Source: Desulfoplanes sp. (GTDB lineage Bacteria > Desulfobacterota > Desulfovibrionia > Desulfovibrionales > Desulfomicrobiaceae). Taken from it: a DNA stretch of 19,373 nucleotides. Each line of letters opens with the position of its first letter. Within the stretch, counting starts at the first letter, position 1. Shown here in pieces: positions 1 to 7,927 of the stretch. The stretch covers positions 1 to 19,373 of the forward strand of contig JAQVZR010000003.1 in assembly GCA_028708105.1 (NCBI GenBank), written 5' to 3'. The notes beneath the pieces are model-generated. The model worked only from the letters and a program-made list of their open reading frames with translations, was not told where the DNA came from and searched no databases. The position numbers and the translations under genes were made by a program.

Positions 1-52
1 TGAAGGTGGACGGACCGTTGGTGCGGGCGTTGTATCCGAAATCATGGAGTAA
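1..52 (+). CDS. tuf: Elongation factor Tu, 3' end only (partial)
   Basis: Only the last 16 codons and the TAA stop (50-52) are in the window; the codons begin at base 2, and base 1 is the last base of a cut codon. They read EGGRTVGAGVVSEIME, which is the nearly invariant C-terminal tail of EF-Tu domain 3. EF-Tu is the GTPase that delivers aminoacyl-tRNA to the ribosomal A site. Only eight bases separate this stop from the rpmG start, so the two genes are probably co-transcribed. A tuf gene here, ahead of rpmG, tRNA-Trp and secE, is a common bacterial arrangement. The GTPase domain lies outside the window and could not be checked. Confidence 0.93.
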   Translation, partial: EGGRTVGAGVVSEIME

Positions 53-59
53 TTAGATC

Positions 60-209
60 ATGCGGATTAATATCCTGCTCGCGTGCGGCGAGTGTAAACG
101 CAGAAATTACGCTACACAGAAGAACAATAAAAATACAACGGGGAAATTGGAACTGAATAAGTACTGTCCCTTTTGTAGAAAGCACACTGCTCATAAAGAA
201 GCAAAATAA
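60..209 (+). CDS. rpmG: 50S ribosomal protein L33, zinc-ribbon form
   Basis: This 49-residue ORF starts at ATG 60 and ends at TAA 207-209. The protein opens [17 protein letters not shown] and carries two CxxC pairs, C9/C12 and C36/C39. These make it the zinc-binding (C+) form of L33, a small 50S protein near the E site. The length is normal for L33 (about 49-55 residues). The spacing after tuf is very short and a tRNA gene follows, matching the tuf-rpmG-trnW-secE-nusG order seen in many bacteria. Many genomes also carry a cysteine-free L33 paralogue that takes over under zinc limitation; whether one exists here cannot be seen. Confidence 0.95.
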   Translation: MRINILLACGECKRRNYATQKNNKNTTGKLELNKYCPFCRKHTAHKEAK

Positions 210-239
210 GTTCTCTGTGGCGTTTTTTATACCCCGTGC

Positions 240-315
240 AGGCCAGTAGCTCTAACGGCAGAGCATCGGATTCCAAATCCGAGGGCTGGGGGTTCGAATC
301 CCTCCTGGCCTGCCA
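240..315 (+). tRNA. trnW: tRNA-Trp (anticodon CCA)
   Basis: The 76 bases fold as a full cloverleaf. The 7-bp acceptor stem AGGCCAG pairs with CTGGCCT (305-311), followed by discriminator G312 and an encoded CCA tail (313-315). The D arm is GCTC with GAGC and its loop keeps the GG pair. The anticodon stem TCGGA/TCCGA holds the loop TTCCAAA, with anticodon CCA at 273-275, which reads UGG. The T arm is GGGGG-TTCGAAT-CCCTC, with one G-U pair. A1-U72 and discriminator G match the pattern of bacterial tRNA-Trp. It sits between rpmG and secE and is probably cut out of a longer tuf-to-nusG transcript. Confidence 0.97.
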
Positions 316-329
316 CTTACTATACGATT

Positions 330-575
330 ATGGCACAAAAAAAAGAAAAATTGGTAAAAAAATCTGAGGAAAGACAAGGGATTGGTCAAAAGATAAATGA
401 CTTGAGATCTTTTTTTGATTTATCGAAAAAAGAACTCAAAAAAGTTGTTTGGCCTGATAAAAAAGAGACAATGTCCACTACCGGAGCTGTATTAATTCTG
501 GTTTTGGTTATTTCTGTTTTTTTAGGGATCACTGACCTCGGGCTGGCCAAAATCATTGAAGCCATTTTGTCATAA
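330..575 (+). CDS. secE: Preprotein translocase subunit SecE
   Basis: SecE is the small membrane subunit that clamps SecY in the SecYEG protein-conducting channel. The protein has 81 residues, so it is the short one-span form found in most bacteria rather than the 127-residue three-span form of E. coli. Residues 1-30 are charged and lysine-rich. Residues 31-47 are the conserved amphipathic segment LSKKELKKVVWPDKKET with the family W41-P42 motif. One hydrophobic span covers about residues 50-69. ATG 330 is the only credible start; the next in-frame Met is residue 48, past the conserved helix. No Shine-Dalgarno is visible in the 14 bases between the tRNA end and this ATG. nusG follows 44 bases later, as is usual. 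Confidence 0.95.
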   Translation: MAQKKEKLVKKSEERQGIGQKINDLRSFFDLSKKELKKVVWPDKKETMSTTGAVLILVLVISVFLGITDLGLAKIIEAILS

Positions 576-619
576 AGTCAGCAAAAAAATGTTTTGTGAC
601 ATAAGAGAGTTGGAACCAT

Positions 620-1186
620 ATGGATGAAGAACGAGAAATGGTTGGTGAGCAACAAGCCACAGCCCGATGGTATATTATTCATACCTATTCGGGATTTGAG
701 CATCGAGTTGAGCAGACTATCAAGGAGATGGTACGGACAGGGCAGACCGAAGGTCTGATTCAGGATGTCATCGTTCCCACCGAACAGGTTGTTGAACTCG
801 TCAAAGGGCAGAAGCGAACCTCCACTCGTAAATTCTATCCTGGGTATGCCTTGGTGAAGATGATCTTTAATGATACTTCATGGCATTTGATCCAATCTAT
901 TCCTAAAGTGACGGGATTCATTGGTGGCAAAAACAGGCCGACACCATTAAGTGCTCAGGATGCTGATAAAATACTTTTGACGATTGAAAGTCGGAAGCAA
1001 CAGCCCAGGCCAAAGTTTTATTTTGAAAAAGGTGATGAAGTTCGGGTTGTTGATGGCCCTTTTTCCAATTTTAATGCTGTAGTCGAAGAAGTTAACTACG
1101 ATAAAGGTAAGCTGAAAGTATCGGTATCAATTTTTGGGCGTCAGACTCCCGTGGAACTTGATTTTGTTCAAGTTGCAAAAGGCTGA
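620..1186 (+). CDS. nusG: Transcription termination/antitermination factor NusG
   Basis: NusG binds the RNA polymerase clamp, supports processive elongation, and links polymerase to Rho or to ribosomal protein S10. The 188 residues are a normal length. The NGN domain runs from about W17 (ARWYIIHTYSGFEHRV) to residue 125 and includes the KFYPGYALVKM segment at 71-81. The C-terminal KOW domain occupies about 134-188 and shows FEKGDEVRVVDGPF and the VSIFGRQTPVELDF strand pattern. ATG 620 has a weak upstream AAGAGAG (603-609). A later in-frame ATG (residue 7) would also keep the NGN domain, so the first six residues are not certain. Its partner S10 (NusE) is encoded further along in this window. 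Confidence 0.97.
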   Translation: MDEEREMVGEQQATARWYIIHTYSGFEHRVEQTIKEMVRTGQTEGLIQDVIVPTEQVVELVKGQKRTSTRKFYPGYALVKMIFNDTSWHLIQSIPKVTGFIGGKNRPTPLSAQDADKILLTIESRKQQPRPKFYFEKGDEVRVVDGPFSNFNAVVEEVNYDKGKLKVSVSIFGRQTPVELDFVQVAKG

Positions 1187-1216
1187 TACCTGCTTGCCAG
1201 AAGAGGATGATATATA

Positions 1217-1642
1217 ATGGCCAAGAAAGTACTGGCGAAGATTAAGCTACAGATTCCCGCAGGAGTTGCAAACCCTTCCCCGCCTGTAGGACCCGCTTTG
1301 GGTCAGCATGGTGTAAATATCATGGAATTTTGCAAGGCATTTAATGCTAAAACGCAAGATGAAAAGGGAATGATCATACCTGTAGTAATCACTGTTTTTC
1401 AGGATCGTTCTTTTACCTTTATTACGAAAACTCCTCCTGCTTCGGTCTTGCTGCTGAAAGCTGTCAATCTTGCTAAAGGTTCCGGAGAGCCAAATAAGAA
1501 TAAGGTCGGAACGGTTACCAGGTCTCAGCTTGAAGAAATAGCAACGATCAAGATGCCTGATTTGACTGCTAGTGATTTAGACGCAGCTGTCAATACCATC
1601 GCAGGCACAGCCCGTAGTATGGGACTTAAGATACAAAACTAG
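1217..1642 (+). CDS. rplK: 50S ribosomal protein L11
   Basis: L11 binds the 23S rRNA GTPase-associated centre and is a target of methylation by PrmA and of thiostrepton-type antibiotics. The protein has 141 residues, the usual length. The N-terminal domain holds the hallmark stretch [14 protein letters not shown] (19-32) with the proline helix, and [10 protein letters not shown] follows it. The C-terminal rRNA-binding domain holds [13 protein letters not shown] and GTARSMGL. The start ATG 1217 has AGAGGATGA a few bases upstream. The gene follows nusG by 30 bases and precedes rplA by about 20, the usual rplK-rplA pairing. Confidence 0.98.
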   Translation: MAKKVLAKIKLQIPAGVANPSPPVGPALGQHGVNIMEFCKAFNAKTQDEKGMIIPVVITVFQDRSFTFITKTPPASVLLLKAVNLAKGSGEPNKNKVGTVTRSQLEEIATIKMPDLTASDLDAAVNTIAGTARSMGLKIQN

Positions 1643-1661
1643 CAGCGAGGGATTGAAGACT

Positions 1662-2360
1662 ATGCCTAAGCATGGAAAAAATTACCGAGAGGTAAGTAAA
1701 AATATAGAGCAGGGAAAAAAATATCCTGCCGAAGATGCTATGGGGCTTGCCTTGCAGGCTTCTTATATCAAATTTGATCAGACTGTTGATGTAGCTGTTA
1801 ATTTAGGGGTCAATCCCAAGTATGCAGATCAGATGGTTCGTGGGGCGGTCGCATTGCCGCACGGCCTTGGAAAAAATGTTCGGGTTATTGCCTTTTGTAA
1901 GGGTGATAATGAGCAGGCTGCCCTTGACGCTGGCGCTGATGCCGTAGGATCAGACGCACTCGTCGAAAAAATTAAAGGCGGCTGGATGGATTTTGATAAG
2001 GCCGTTGCTACTCCTGATATGATGGCTGTTGTTGGTAAAGTTGGTAAAGTCCTCGGTCCCCGTGGCCTGATGCCGAATGCCAAAACAGGTACTGTAACGT
2101 TTGATATTGCCAAGGCCATCACGGAACTCAAGGCTGGTAAGGTTGATTTCAAGGTTGATAAAGCAGGTATCATTCATGCCCCTATCGGGAAGGCTTCTTT
2201 CGGCACGAAGAAACTGCTTGATAACTTTATTGCATTGATGACCATGATTACGAAGCTCAAGCCATCCTCTTCCAAAGGTACCTATCTTAACGCTATTTCC
2301 ATTTCGACAACCATGGGACCTGCTGTTAAGGTAGAACAAAGCTCAATCAAAGGCGAATAA
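1662..2360 (+). CDS. rplA: 50S ribosomal protein L1
   Basis: L1 builds the mobile L1 stalk that helps release E-site tRNA, and in many bacteria it represses translation of its own L11-L1 mRNA. I chose ATG 1662, giving 232 residues that start [10 protein letters not shown], as in other L1 proteins. An in-frame TTG at 1653 would add MKT, but it would sit only two bases from the Shine-Dalgarno-like GCGAGGG (1645-1651), so it is unlikely. Family marks include [16 protein letters not shown] in domain [23 protein letters not shown] in the middle, and the C-terminal return to domain I with [11 protein letters not shown]. The 118-base gap after the stop holds the L10 leader. Confidence 0.97.
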   Translation: MPKHGKNYREVSKNIEQGKKYPAEDAMGLALQASYIKFDQTVDVAVNLGVNPKYADQMVRGAVALPHGLGKNVRVIAFCKGDNEQAALDAGADAVGSDALVEKIKGGWMDFDKAVATPDMMAVVGKVGKVLGPRGLMPNAKTGTVTFDIAKAITELKAGKVDFKVDKAGIIHAPIGKASFGTKKLLDNFIALMTMITKLKPSSSKGTYLNAISISTTMGPAVKVEQSSIKGE

Positions 2361-2392
2361 GTCTCTGCCTGGATTGTATCTCGTAAAAAGTG

Positions 2393-2453
2393 AAGAGTCA
2401 AAGAATGCAGGTGAGCCCAGCTCTTAATTCCCTGCCGAGACTATTTGGCTCTT
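2393..2453 (+). promoter_or_regulatory. L10 leader RNA (L10-L7/L12 binding site)
   Basis: The rplA-rplJ gap folds into the known bacterial L10-leader shape. A 10-bp stem pairs AAGAGTCAAA (2393-2402) with TTTGGCTCTT (2444-2453), with one G-U pair. Inside it GCAGG (2407-2411) pairs with CCTGC (2431-2435), and GAGC (2413-2416) with GCTC (2420-2423). Asymmetric unpaired stretches GAAT and CGAGACTA flank the GCAGG stem, as expected for the kink-turn of this family. In known cases the L10(L7/L12) complex binds here and represses rplJ-rplL translation when it exceeds free rRNA. The element ends 25 bases before the rplJ GTG. The pairing is seen directly; the function is inferred from the family. Confidence 0.88.
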
Positions 2454-2478
2454 TTGTCTAACCGGGAGGAATCAAAAC

Positions 2479-2997
2479 GTGAACCGGGCTGAAAAAGCTA
2501 AGATCATTGAAGATCTTAAGGCAAAAGCAGACAAGGTTAGCATCGCAGTTGTTACGGATTTCAAGGGGATCAAAGTTGAACAATTGACCCCTCTGCGAGT
2601 GGCGTTACGTGAAAGCGGCGTAGAGTATCAGGTTGTAAAGAATACTCTTGCAGAAATTGCATTCACCGACGGTCCTTGTGATGTACTTAAGAATAAGCTG
2701 AAAGATAGTTGTGCTGTTGCATTCGGCTACGACGATCCCGTTATTGCAGCTAAAATTCTTACGCAGTTTGCAAAAAAGAACGACAAGTTCAGTGTTAAGT
2801 TTGGAGCTCTTGAGGGAAAATTTATTGACGAATCCTCCCTTGCTCATCTTGCAACTCTTCCGGGTAAGAAAGAGATGCTTGCGAGGACTTTGGGAACCAT
2901 GAATGCTGTTCCCCAGAATTTTGTAGGCCTTTTTGCAAATCTTATTCGTAATACATTATATGCCCTTACTGCGATTAAAGACCAGAAAGAACAGTAA
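2479..2997 (+). CDS. rplJ: 50S ribosomal protein L10
   Basis: L10 anchors the L7/L12 dimers to the ribosome stalk base and is the likely autorepressor acting on the leader just upstream. The protein has 172 residues, typical of the family. The N-terminal rRNA-binding domain shows [17 protein letters not shown] and the conserved YQVVKNTLA. The C-terminal helix that binds L7/L12 covers about residues 138-168. The start is GTG 2479, not ATG: GGGAGGA (2464-2470) lies eight bases upstream and the reading [13 protein letters not shown] fits the family N-terminus. rplL follows after 47 bases. Confidence 0.97.
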   Translation: MNRAEKAKIIEDLKAKADKVSIAVVTDFKGIKVEQLTPLRVALRESGVEYQVVKNTLAEIAFTDGPCDVLKNKLKDSCAVAFGYDDPVIAAKILTQFAKKNDKFSVKFGALEGKFIDESSLAHLATLPGKKEMLARTLGTMNAVPQNFVGLFANLIRNTLYALTAIKDQKEQ

Positions 2998-3044
2998 TTT
3001 AAATCAAAGAGCCAAAGCTAATTCATTTATTAAAGGAGAAAACC

Positions 3045-3425
3045 ATGGCCGATATAACTAAAGAACAGGTTGTAGAATTTATTTCTAATATGACAGTCCT
3101 CGAGCTTTCTGTATTTATCAAAGAGCTGGAAGAAAAGTTTGGCGTCAGTGCTGCTGCTCCCGTTGCTGCTGTTGCAGCCGCTCCTGCAGGTGAAGCTGCT
3201 GCTGAAGAAGAGCAGACTGAATTTGATGTTGTGCTCAAGGAAGTTGGCGGAAACAAGATTGCTGTAATCAAGGTCGTCCGTGCCTTGACGAGTCTCGGTC
3301 TCAAGGAAGCCAAAGCCAAAGTTGACGAAGTTCCTTCTGTCATCAAGGAAGCCGTTACCAAAGAGCAAGCTGAAGATGCCAAGGCTCAGCTCGAGGGTGC
3401 CGGGGCTGTTGCTGAACTCAAGTAG
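3045..3425 (+). CDS. rplL: 50S ribosomal protein L7/L12
   Basis: L7/L12 is the multi-copy stalk protein that recruits and stimulates EF-Tu, EF-G and the other translational GTPases. The 126 residues divide clearly. Residues 1-34 form the N-terminal dimerisation domain ([20 protein letters not shown]). Residues 35-56 are an alanine- and glutamate-rich flexible hinge. Residues 58-126 are the C-terminal factor-binding domain, with [20 protein letters not shown] and [16 protein letters not shown] 3045 has a strong AAAGGAG about eight bases upstream, in keeping with the extra translation needed for a protein present in four to six copies per ribosome. A large hairpin starts 20 bases after the stop. 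Confidence 0.98.
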   Translation: MADITKEQVVEFISNMTVLELSVFIKELEEKFGVSAAAPVAAVAAAPAGEAAAEEEQTEFDVVLKEVGGNKIAVIKVVRALTSLGLKEAKAKVDEVPSVIKEAVTKEQAEDAKAQLEGAGAVAELK

Positions 3426-3761
3426 TTCTCGGTAACTTTCGCTAAAATAAGGAGCATAGGACCATAATTGTCCTGTGCTCCTTATTACGTTTGTAAAGAT
3501 ATATATGTAATCTATAGCAGTGTTTTTTTAGTCATCTGTAATCATAATTCAAAAAATATTAAAGCTCCGTATCATATCAACTCACTTCTTCATTTCAATA
3601 ATTTATATCCTGCCATTTTAAAATAAAATTTGGAGCTATGAGCTTCAAAGTTTACATATAGGTTTTGCCTTCATTTCTTATCGCTTTTTACAAGAAAAAG
3701 TATTTTTACGCACTTCTCTAAGCTTTGTCGTGTCTTTGATCTCTTTACCTGAGGGGAGAAT
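3426..3761 (+). other. 336-base AT-rich gap between rplL and rpoB
   Basis: This is the only stretch over 300 bases with no gene. Besides the 17-bp hairpin near its start, I see a smaller hairpin at 3629-3649 (TTTGGAGCT, loop ATG, AGCTTCAAA, one G-U pair). There is also an A-T stem at 3684-3700 followed by TATTTTT, and a possible weak fold over the rpoB Shine-Dalgarno at 3740-3759. Candidate promoters are weak: TTGTAA with TATAGC 16 bases downstream, near 3491-3518, is the best and matches each consensus at only four of six bases. I found no convincing coding sequence, tRNA or repeat. The region probably carries the separate control of rpoBC. Confidence 0.7.
3446..3486 (+). terminator. Long hairpin after rplL: partial terminator, attenuator or RNA-processing site
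   Basis: AATAAGGAGCATAGGAC (3446-3462) pairs along its full 17 bases with GTCCTGTGCTCCTTATT (3470-3486), with one U-G pair, around a 7-base loop. This is the strongest hairpin I see in the window. The bases after it (ACGTTTGTAAAG) do not form a proper U tract, so a full intrinsic terminator is doubtful. In E. coli the rplL-rpoB gap holds an attenuator that lets only part of transcription through and an RNase III cleavage site, which explains why more L7/L12 than polymerase is made. This hairpin is well placed for either role; which one applies is inference. Confidence 0.6.
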
Positions 3762-6700
3762 ATGAATCAATTTGTTAAAAAATTTGGAACAATAAAAGAT
3801 ACTATAAAGATCCCTCACCTTTTAACGCTTCAAATCGATTCTTTTAAAAAATTTTTACAAACCGATGTGCCGCCCAGCAGCCGTGAAGACATTGGATTAG
3901 AAGGTGTTTTCCGTTCTGTCTTCCCCATTCAGGATTTTAATAAGACAGCCACTCTTGAATACGTAAGTTATGAGATTGGTGAGCCTAAGTATAATGTCGA
4001 GGAATGTATTTCCAAAGGGCTTTCCTATGAAGCTCCCGTGCGCATTAAGGTCCGTTTGGTCGTTTTTGATATTGATGAGGAAACCCAAAATCGTACCATC
4101 CATGATATCAAGGAACAGGATATCTATTTTGGCACCATTCCGCTGATGACCACCAAGGGAACCTTTGTTGTTAATGGTACGGAAAGAGTTATTGTTAATC
4201 AGTTGCAGCGTTCTCCTGGTATTATTTTTGAGCATGATTCAGGTAAAACCCATTCGAGCCGGAAAGTTCTGTATAGTTCCCGTATTATTCCCATGCGGGG
4301 CTCTTGGCTTGATTTTGATTTTGACCACAAAGATTTTTTGTACGTTCGCATCGATAGACGTCGGAAGATGCCAGTCACCATTCTGCTCAAGGCCATGGGC
4401 ATGTCCACCCGGGAGATTTTCGAATATTTTTATGATTTTCATCGGGTCAAATTTGAGGAGGGTCATATCTACCGCGAGGTACAACCTCAATTCTATCGTA
4501 AAGATGTTGCTGTTACCACGTTGAGCACCCCTGAAGGTAAACAGCTCATAGCCGCAGGCGGGATGATTACTCGCGGTGTCTGGAAACATATTATTGCCGC
4601 GGGGATAGATTTTATTGAGGTCAATCCTGCAGAATTATCTCCTGAATATATTGCTGATGAAATCATTCATCCGGAAACGGGTGAAGTTGTGGCTGGCGCA
4701 GGTGATGAACTCAATCAGGAACTGATGGAAAAGCTGGCGGCTCTTGGCATCCATGAAGTCAAGTGTCTCTTTACCAACGGTCTTGATGTTTCTACTTCCC
4801 TGCGGGATACACTGCGGCTGGATAAGACTACAGATACCGCCAGTGCGCAGGTCGATATATATAAACGTTTGCGTCCGAGTTCTCCACCGACACCTGAAGT
4901 CTCCTCTACTTTTTTTGATAATCTTTTTCGCAATCATGATTATTACGATCTTTCGGCCGTTGGAAGGTATAAGCTTAACACCCGGCTTGGTCTGGACCTG
5001 CCTCTTGATATGCGTACCTTGAGCAATGAGGATATCCTAACCGCTTTAAAACATCTTATTTATCTCAAGGATACCAATGGCCCTGCCGATGATATAGATC
5101 ATTTGGGAAATCGTCGTGTACGCCCTGTCGGCGAGCTGGTGGAAAATCAGTACCGCATTGGTTTGGTGCGTATGGAACGTGCTATTAAAGAGCGTATGAG
5201 TCTTCAGGAAGTTGCCACCCTCATGCCGCATGACCTGGTCAACCCCAAGCCCGTTACGGCCGTTCTCAAAGAATTCTTTGGTACTTCTCAGCTTTCGCAG
5301 TTTATGGACCAGACCAATGCTCTTTCTGAGGTAACGCATAAACGCCGTCTGTCGGCACTGGGACCTGGAGGATTGACACGTGAACGTGCCGGATTTGAGG
5401 TCCGTGATGTCCATCCTAGTCATTATGGCCGAATCTGTCCCATTGAAACCCCTGAAGGCCCGAATATCGGTCTTATTGTTTCCTTAACAACTCAGGGAAT
5501 TGTCAATGATTTTGGATTTATCGAGACCCCATACCGCATTGTTAAAGATGGTAAGGTTACCGACGAGGTAAAATATTATGATGCTTCTCGGGAAAAGGGA
5601 GAGATTATCGCCCAGGCCAATGCTCGTTTGGCTGACGACGGGTCTTTCCTCGATGACCAGGTCTCCGCGCGAGTGGAAGGTGAATTCGCTATTGTTGATA
5701 AGCGTGATGTTACCCTGAGGGATATTTCTCCCAGTCAGATTGTTTCCGTATCGGCATCGCTGATCCCCTTTCTCGAACATGACGATGCCAACCGTGCTCT
5801 TATGGGTTGTAACATGCAGCGTCAGGCGGTGCCTTTGTTACGGTCCGAGAAACCTCTGGTTGGTACAGGTATGGAGGGCCCTGTTGCCCGAGATTCCGGT
5901 GCCTGTTTGCTTGCTGAGGGAGATGGCGTCGTACAGTTTGTCGATGCTGAACGGGTTATTGTCAGGTATGAGACCTTATACCCCGAAACAGGTGGAACTT
6001 GTTTTTATCTCCTCCAGAAATTTCACAAATCGAACCAGAATAGTTGCTTCGGTCAGAAACCGCGGGTTTTGCCAGATCAACACGTTGTCCGGGGCGATAT
6101 TTTAGCTGATGGTGCCGGTATTGAGGATGGTGAGCTGGCTCTCGGGAAAAATCTGTTGGTGGCCTTCATGCCTTGGTGTGGATATAATTATGAAGATTCT
6201 GTCCTTATATCTGAAAAAACCGTCAAGGATGATGTATACACCTCTATCCATATTGAAGAATTTGATCTGATCGCTCGAGATACCAAACTTGGACCCGAGG
6301 AGGTTACTCGCGATATCCCCAATGTTGGGGAAGATATGCTCCGTAATCTGGATGATAGCGGTATTATCAGAATTGGCGCCAGAGTCGGACAAGATGATAT
6401 TCTTGTGGGTAAAATTACGCCCAAAGGTGAGACTCAGCTTACTCCCGAAGAACGCCTTTTACGTGCTATTTTTGGTGAAAAAGCACGCGATGTTAAAAAT
6501 ACTTCGCTGAAAGTTCCTCCGGGAGTTGAAGGTATCGTTCTTGATGTCAAGGTCTTTAACCGCAGATCCGGTGATAAGGATATGCGTACTAAAGAAATTG
6601 AAGATGATGAGTTGCATCGTATTGATCGTCGTGAGACCCAGCATATTTTCTCGTTGACAACGGCCACTTCGTTATCCCTATGGAAAGTAGTAGAGGGTAA

Positions 6701-7856
6701 AATGTTGGTCAGGAGTCTTATGGGCAAGAGGAAGGGCGAGATCCTGGCTGAAACGAATCAGACCCTGACTTTGGACATTATCCAACAAGTTCCTCTTAAA
6801 AAATTAGCAAAGCTGTTTAAGAATAAAGAGGTTAATGACACTGTTCAGGATATTCTCGACCTGTATGAGCGTCAGAAGGATGCTATTCACAAGATTTACG
6901 AACTCAAGCGTGAGAAAGTTTGTGAAGGAGATGATCTCCCGCCCGGAGTCATCAATATGGTCAAAGTCTATATTGCCGTGAAGCGTAAGCTTCGTGTCGG
7001 TGATAAAATGGCTGGTCGGCATGGTAACAAGGGTGTTGTCTCCAATATTCTTCCAGAGGAAGACATGCCGTTTTTTGCTAGCGGTCAACCAGTTGACATT
7101 GTTCTTAATCCTTTGGGCGTTCCTTCGCGTATGAATATCGGGCAGATCATGGAAACCCATCTTGGATGGGCATCCAAAGAGTTGGGAATGAAGATTGCTG
7201 ACATGATTGATCGGAAGGAAGGTTTGGATCAAGTCCGCAAGGAGATCAAGGACATCTACGCCTCTCCAGAAATTAATGAGCTTATGGATGAACTCAGCGA
7301 TGATGATTTCGTTGACGTTGCCAAGGAATTGCGCCGGGGGATTGTTATGAAAACTCCCGTCTTCGATGGTGCTCATGAAGATGAAATCTGGAATTTTTTG
7401 AAGCGTGTTGGTCTGCCTGATGATGGGAAATCAGTCCTTTACGATGGACGAACGGGAGATCCTTTTGATCACAAGGTTACCGTAGGATATATGTATTATC
7501 TCAAACTGCATCATCTGGTTGATGAAAAGATCCATGCTAGATCTACCGGTCCTTACTCTCTTGTGACGCAGCAGCCTCTTGGCGGTAAAGCCCAGTTTGG
7601 TGGTCAGCGACTTGGAGAAATGGAGGTCTGGGCCATTGAGGCTTATGGCGCCGCACATCTTTTGCAAGAGTTTTTAACGGTAAAATCTGATGACGTATCC
7701 GGACGCGTGAAAATGTATGAAAAAATTGTCAAGGGAAACAATTCTCTTGAATCAGGCATGCCCGAGTCATTCAATGTTCTGGTCAAGGAAATGATGTCTC
7801 TGTGTCTGGATGTGACGCTTGTGGAACGTTCTCCTGCCAGCGGAAAACGCCGGTAA
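3762..7856 (+). CDS. rpoB: DNA-directed RNA polymerase subunit beta
   Basis: RpoB is one of the two large subunits of the polymerase core and forms one side of the active-site cleft and the rifampicin pocket. The protein has 1364 residues against 1342 in E. coli. The rifampicin cluster reads [20 protein letters not shown] and then [10 protein letters not shown]. By codon count it has D516, H526 and S531 at the same numbers as E. coli, all wild type, so rifampicin sensitivity is expected. Other marks are [31 protein letters not shown], the [10 protein letters not shown] segment, [12 protein letters not shown] (1080-1091) in the catalytic region, and [11 protein letters not shown] with MEVWA near the C-terminus. 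The last residues, [10 protein letters not shown], form a short basic tail. ATG 3762 has GAGGGGAG upstream. Confidence 0.99.
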   Translation: MNQFVKKFGTIKDTIKIPHLLTLQIDSFKKFLQTDVPPSSREDIGLEGVFRSVFPIQDFNKTATLEYVSYEIGEPKYNVEECISKGLSYEAPVRIKVRLVVFDIDEETQNRTIHDIKEQDIYFGTIPLMTTKGTFVVNGTERVIVNQLQRSPGIIFEHDSGKTHSSRKVLYSSRIIPMRGSWLDFDFDHKDFLYVRIDRRRKMPVTILLKAMGMSTREIFEYFYDFHRVKFEEGHIYREVQPQFYRKDVAVTTLSTPEGKQLIAAGGMITRGVWKHIIAAGIDFIEVNPAELSPEYIADEIIHPETGEVVAGAGDELNQELMEKLAALGIHEVKCLFTNGLDVSTSLRDTLRLDKTTDTASAQVDIYKRLRPSSPPTPEVSSTFFDNLFRNHDYYDLSAVGRYKLNTRLGLDLPLDMRTLSNEDILTALKHLIYLKDTNGPADDIDHLGNRRVRPVGELVENQYRIGLVRMERAIKERMSLQEVATLMPHDLVNPKPVTAVLKEFFGTSQLSQFMDQTNALSEVTHKRRLSALGPGGLTRERAGFEVRDVHPSHYGRICPIETPEGPNIGLIVSLTTQGIVNDFGFIETPYRIVKDGKVTDEVKYYDASREKGEIIAQANARLADDGSFLDDQVSARVEGEFAIVDKRDVTLRDISPSQIVSVSASLIPFLEHDDANRALMGCNMQRQAVPLLRSEKPLVGTGMEGPVARDSGACLLAEGDGVVQFVDAERVIVRYETLYPETGGTCFYLLQKFHKSNQNSCFGQKPRVLPDQHVVRGDILADGAGIEDGELALGKNLLVAFMPWCGYNYEDSVLISEKTVKDDVYTSIHIEEFDLIARDTKLGPEEVTRDIPNVGEDMLRNLDDSGIIRIGARVGQDDILVGKITPKGETQLTPEERLLRAIFGEKARDVKNTSLKVPPGVEGIVLDVKVFNRRSGDKDMRTKEIEDDELHRIDRRETQHIFSLTTATSLSLWKVVEGKMLVRSLMGKRKGEILAETNQTLTLDIIQQVPLKKLAKLFKNKEVNDTVQDILDLYERQKDAIHKIYELKREKVCEGDDLPPGVINMVKVYIAVKRKLRVGDKMAGRHGNKGVVSNILPEEDMPFFASGQPVDIVLNPLGVPSRMNIGQIMETHLGWASKELGMKIADMIDRKEGLDQVRKEIKDIYASPEINELMDELSDDDFVDVAKELRRGIVMKTPVFDGAHEDEIWNFLKRVGLPDDGKSVLYDGRTGDPFDHKVTVGYMYYLKLHHLVDEKIHARSTGPYSLVTQQPLGGKAQFGGQRLGEMEVWAIEAYGAAHLLQEFLTVKSDDVSGRVKMYEKIVKGNNSLESGMPESFNVLVKEMMSLCLDVTLVERSPASGKRR

Positions 7857-7927
7857 TGCGGGATACGCGTTCATAGGCACGGTTGGGAATACAACGTTAT
7901 CCATAGGTAAGAGCCGCGGAGATATAT

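Noticed and set aside
1653..1661. TTG at 1653 as the rplA start, adding MKT
   Set aside because: It lies two bases after the GCGAGGG Shine-Dalgarno, and the next in-frame ATG (1662) gives the canonical L1 N-terminus with workable spacing.
1829..2339. Two long minus-strand ORFs opposite rplA (114 and 129 codons)
   Set aside because: They lie wholly inside a strongly conserved gene on the other strand, have no recognisable protein features, and fit chance open frames.
3638..3661. Seven-codon ORF (ATG AGC to TAG) in the rplL-rpoB gap as a leader peptide
   Set aside because: The GGAG is only two bases before the ATG, the peptide has no regulatory codon run, and the ATG is the loop of a hairpin.
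3684..3707. CTTTTT/AAAAAG stem followed by TATTTTT as an intrinsic terminator
   Set aside because: Six pairs, five of them A-U, are too weak for a terminator, and it lies just upstream of rpoB where full termination would make no sense.
6804..7376. 190-codon minus-strand ORF opposite rpoB
   Set aside because: It is the antisense frame of conserved rpoB codons, with no Shine-Dalgarno or domain that I can recognise.
7857..7927. Two CATAGG copies in the rpoB-rpoC gap as a regulatory repeat
   Set aside because: Six-base direct repeats are common by chance and no promoter or hairpin goes with them.
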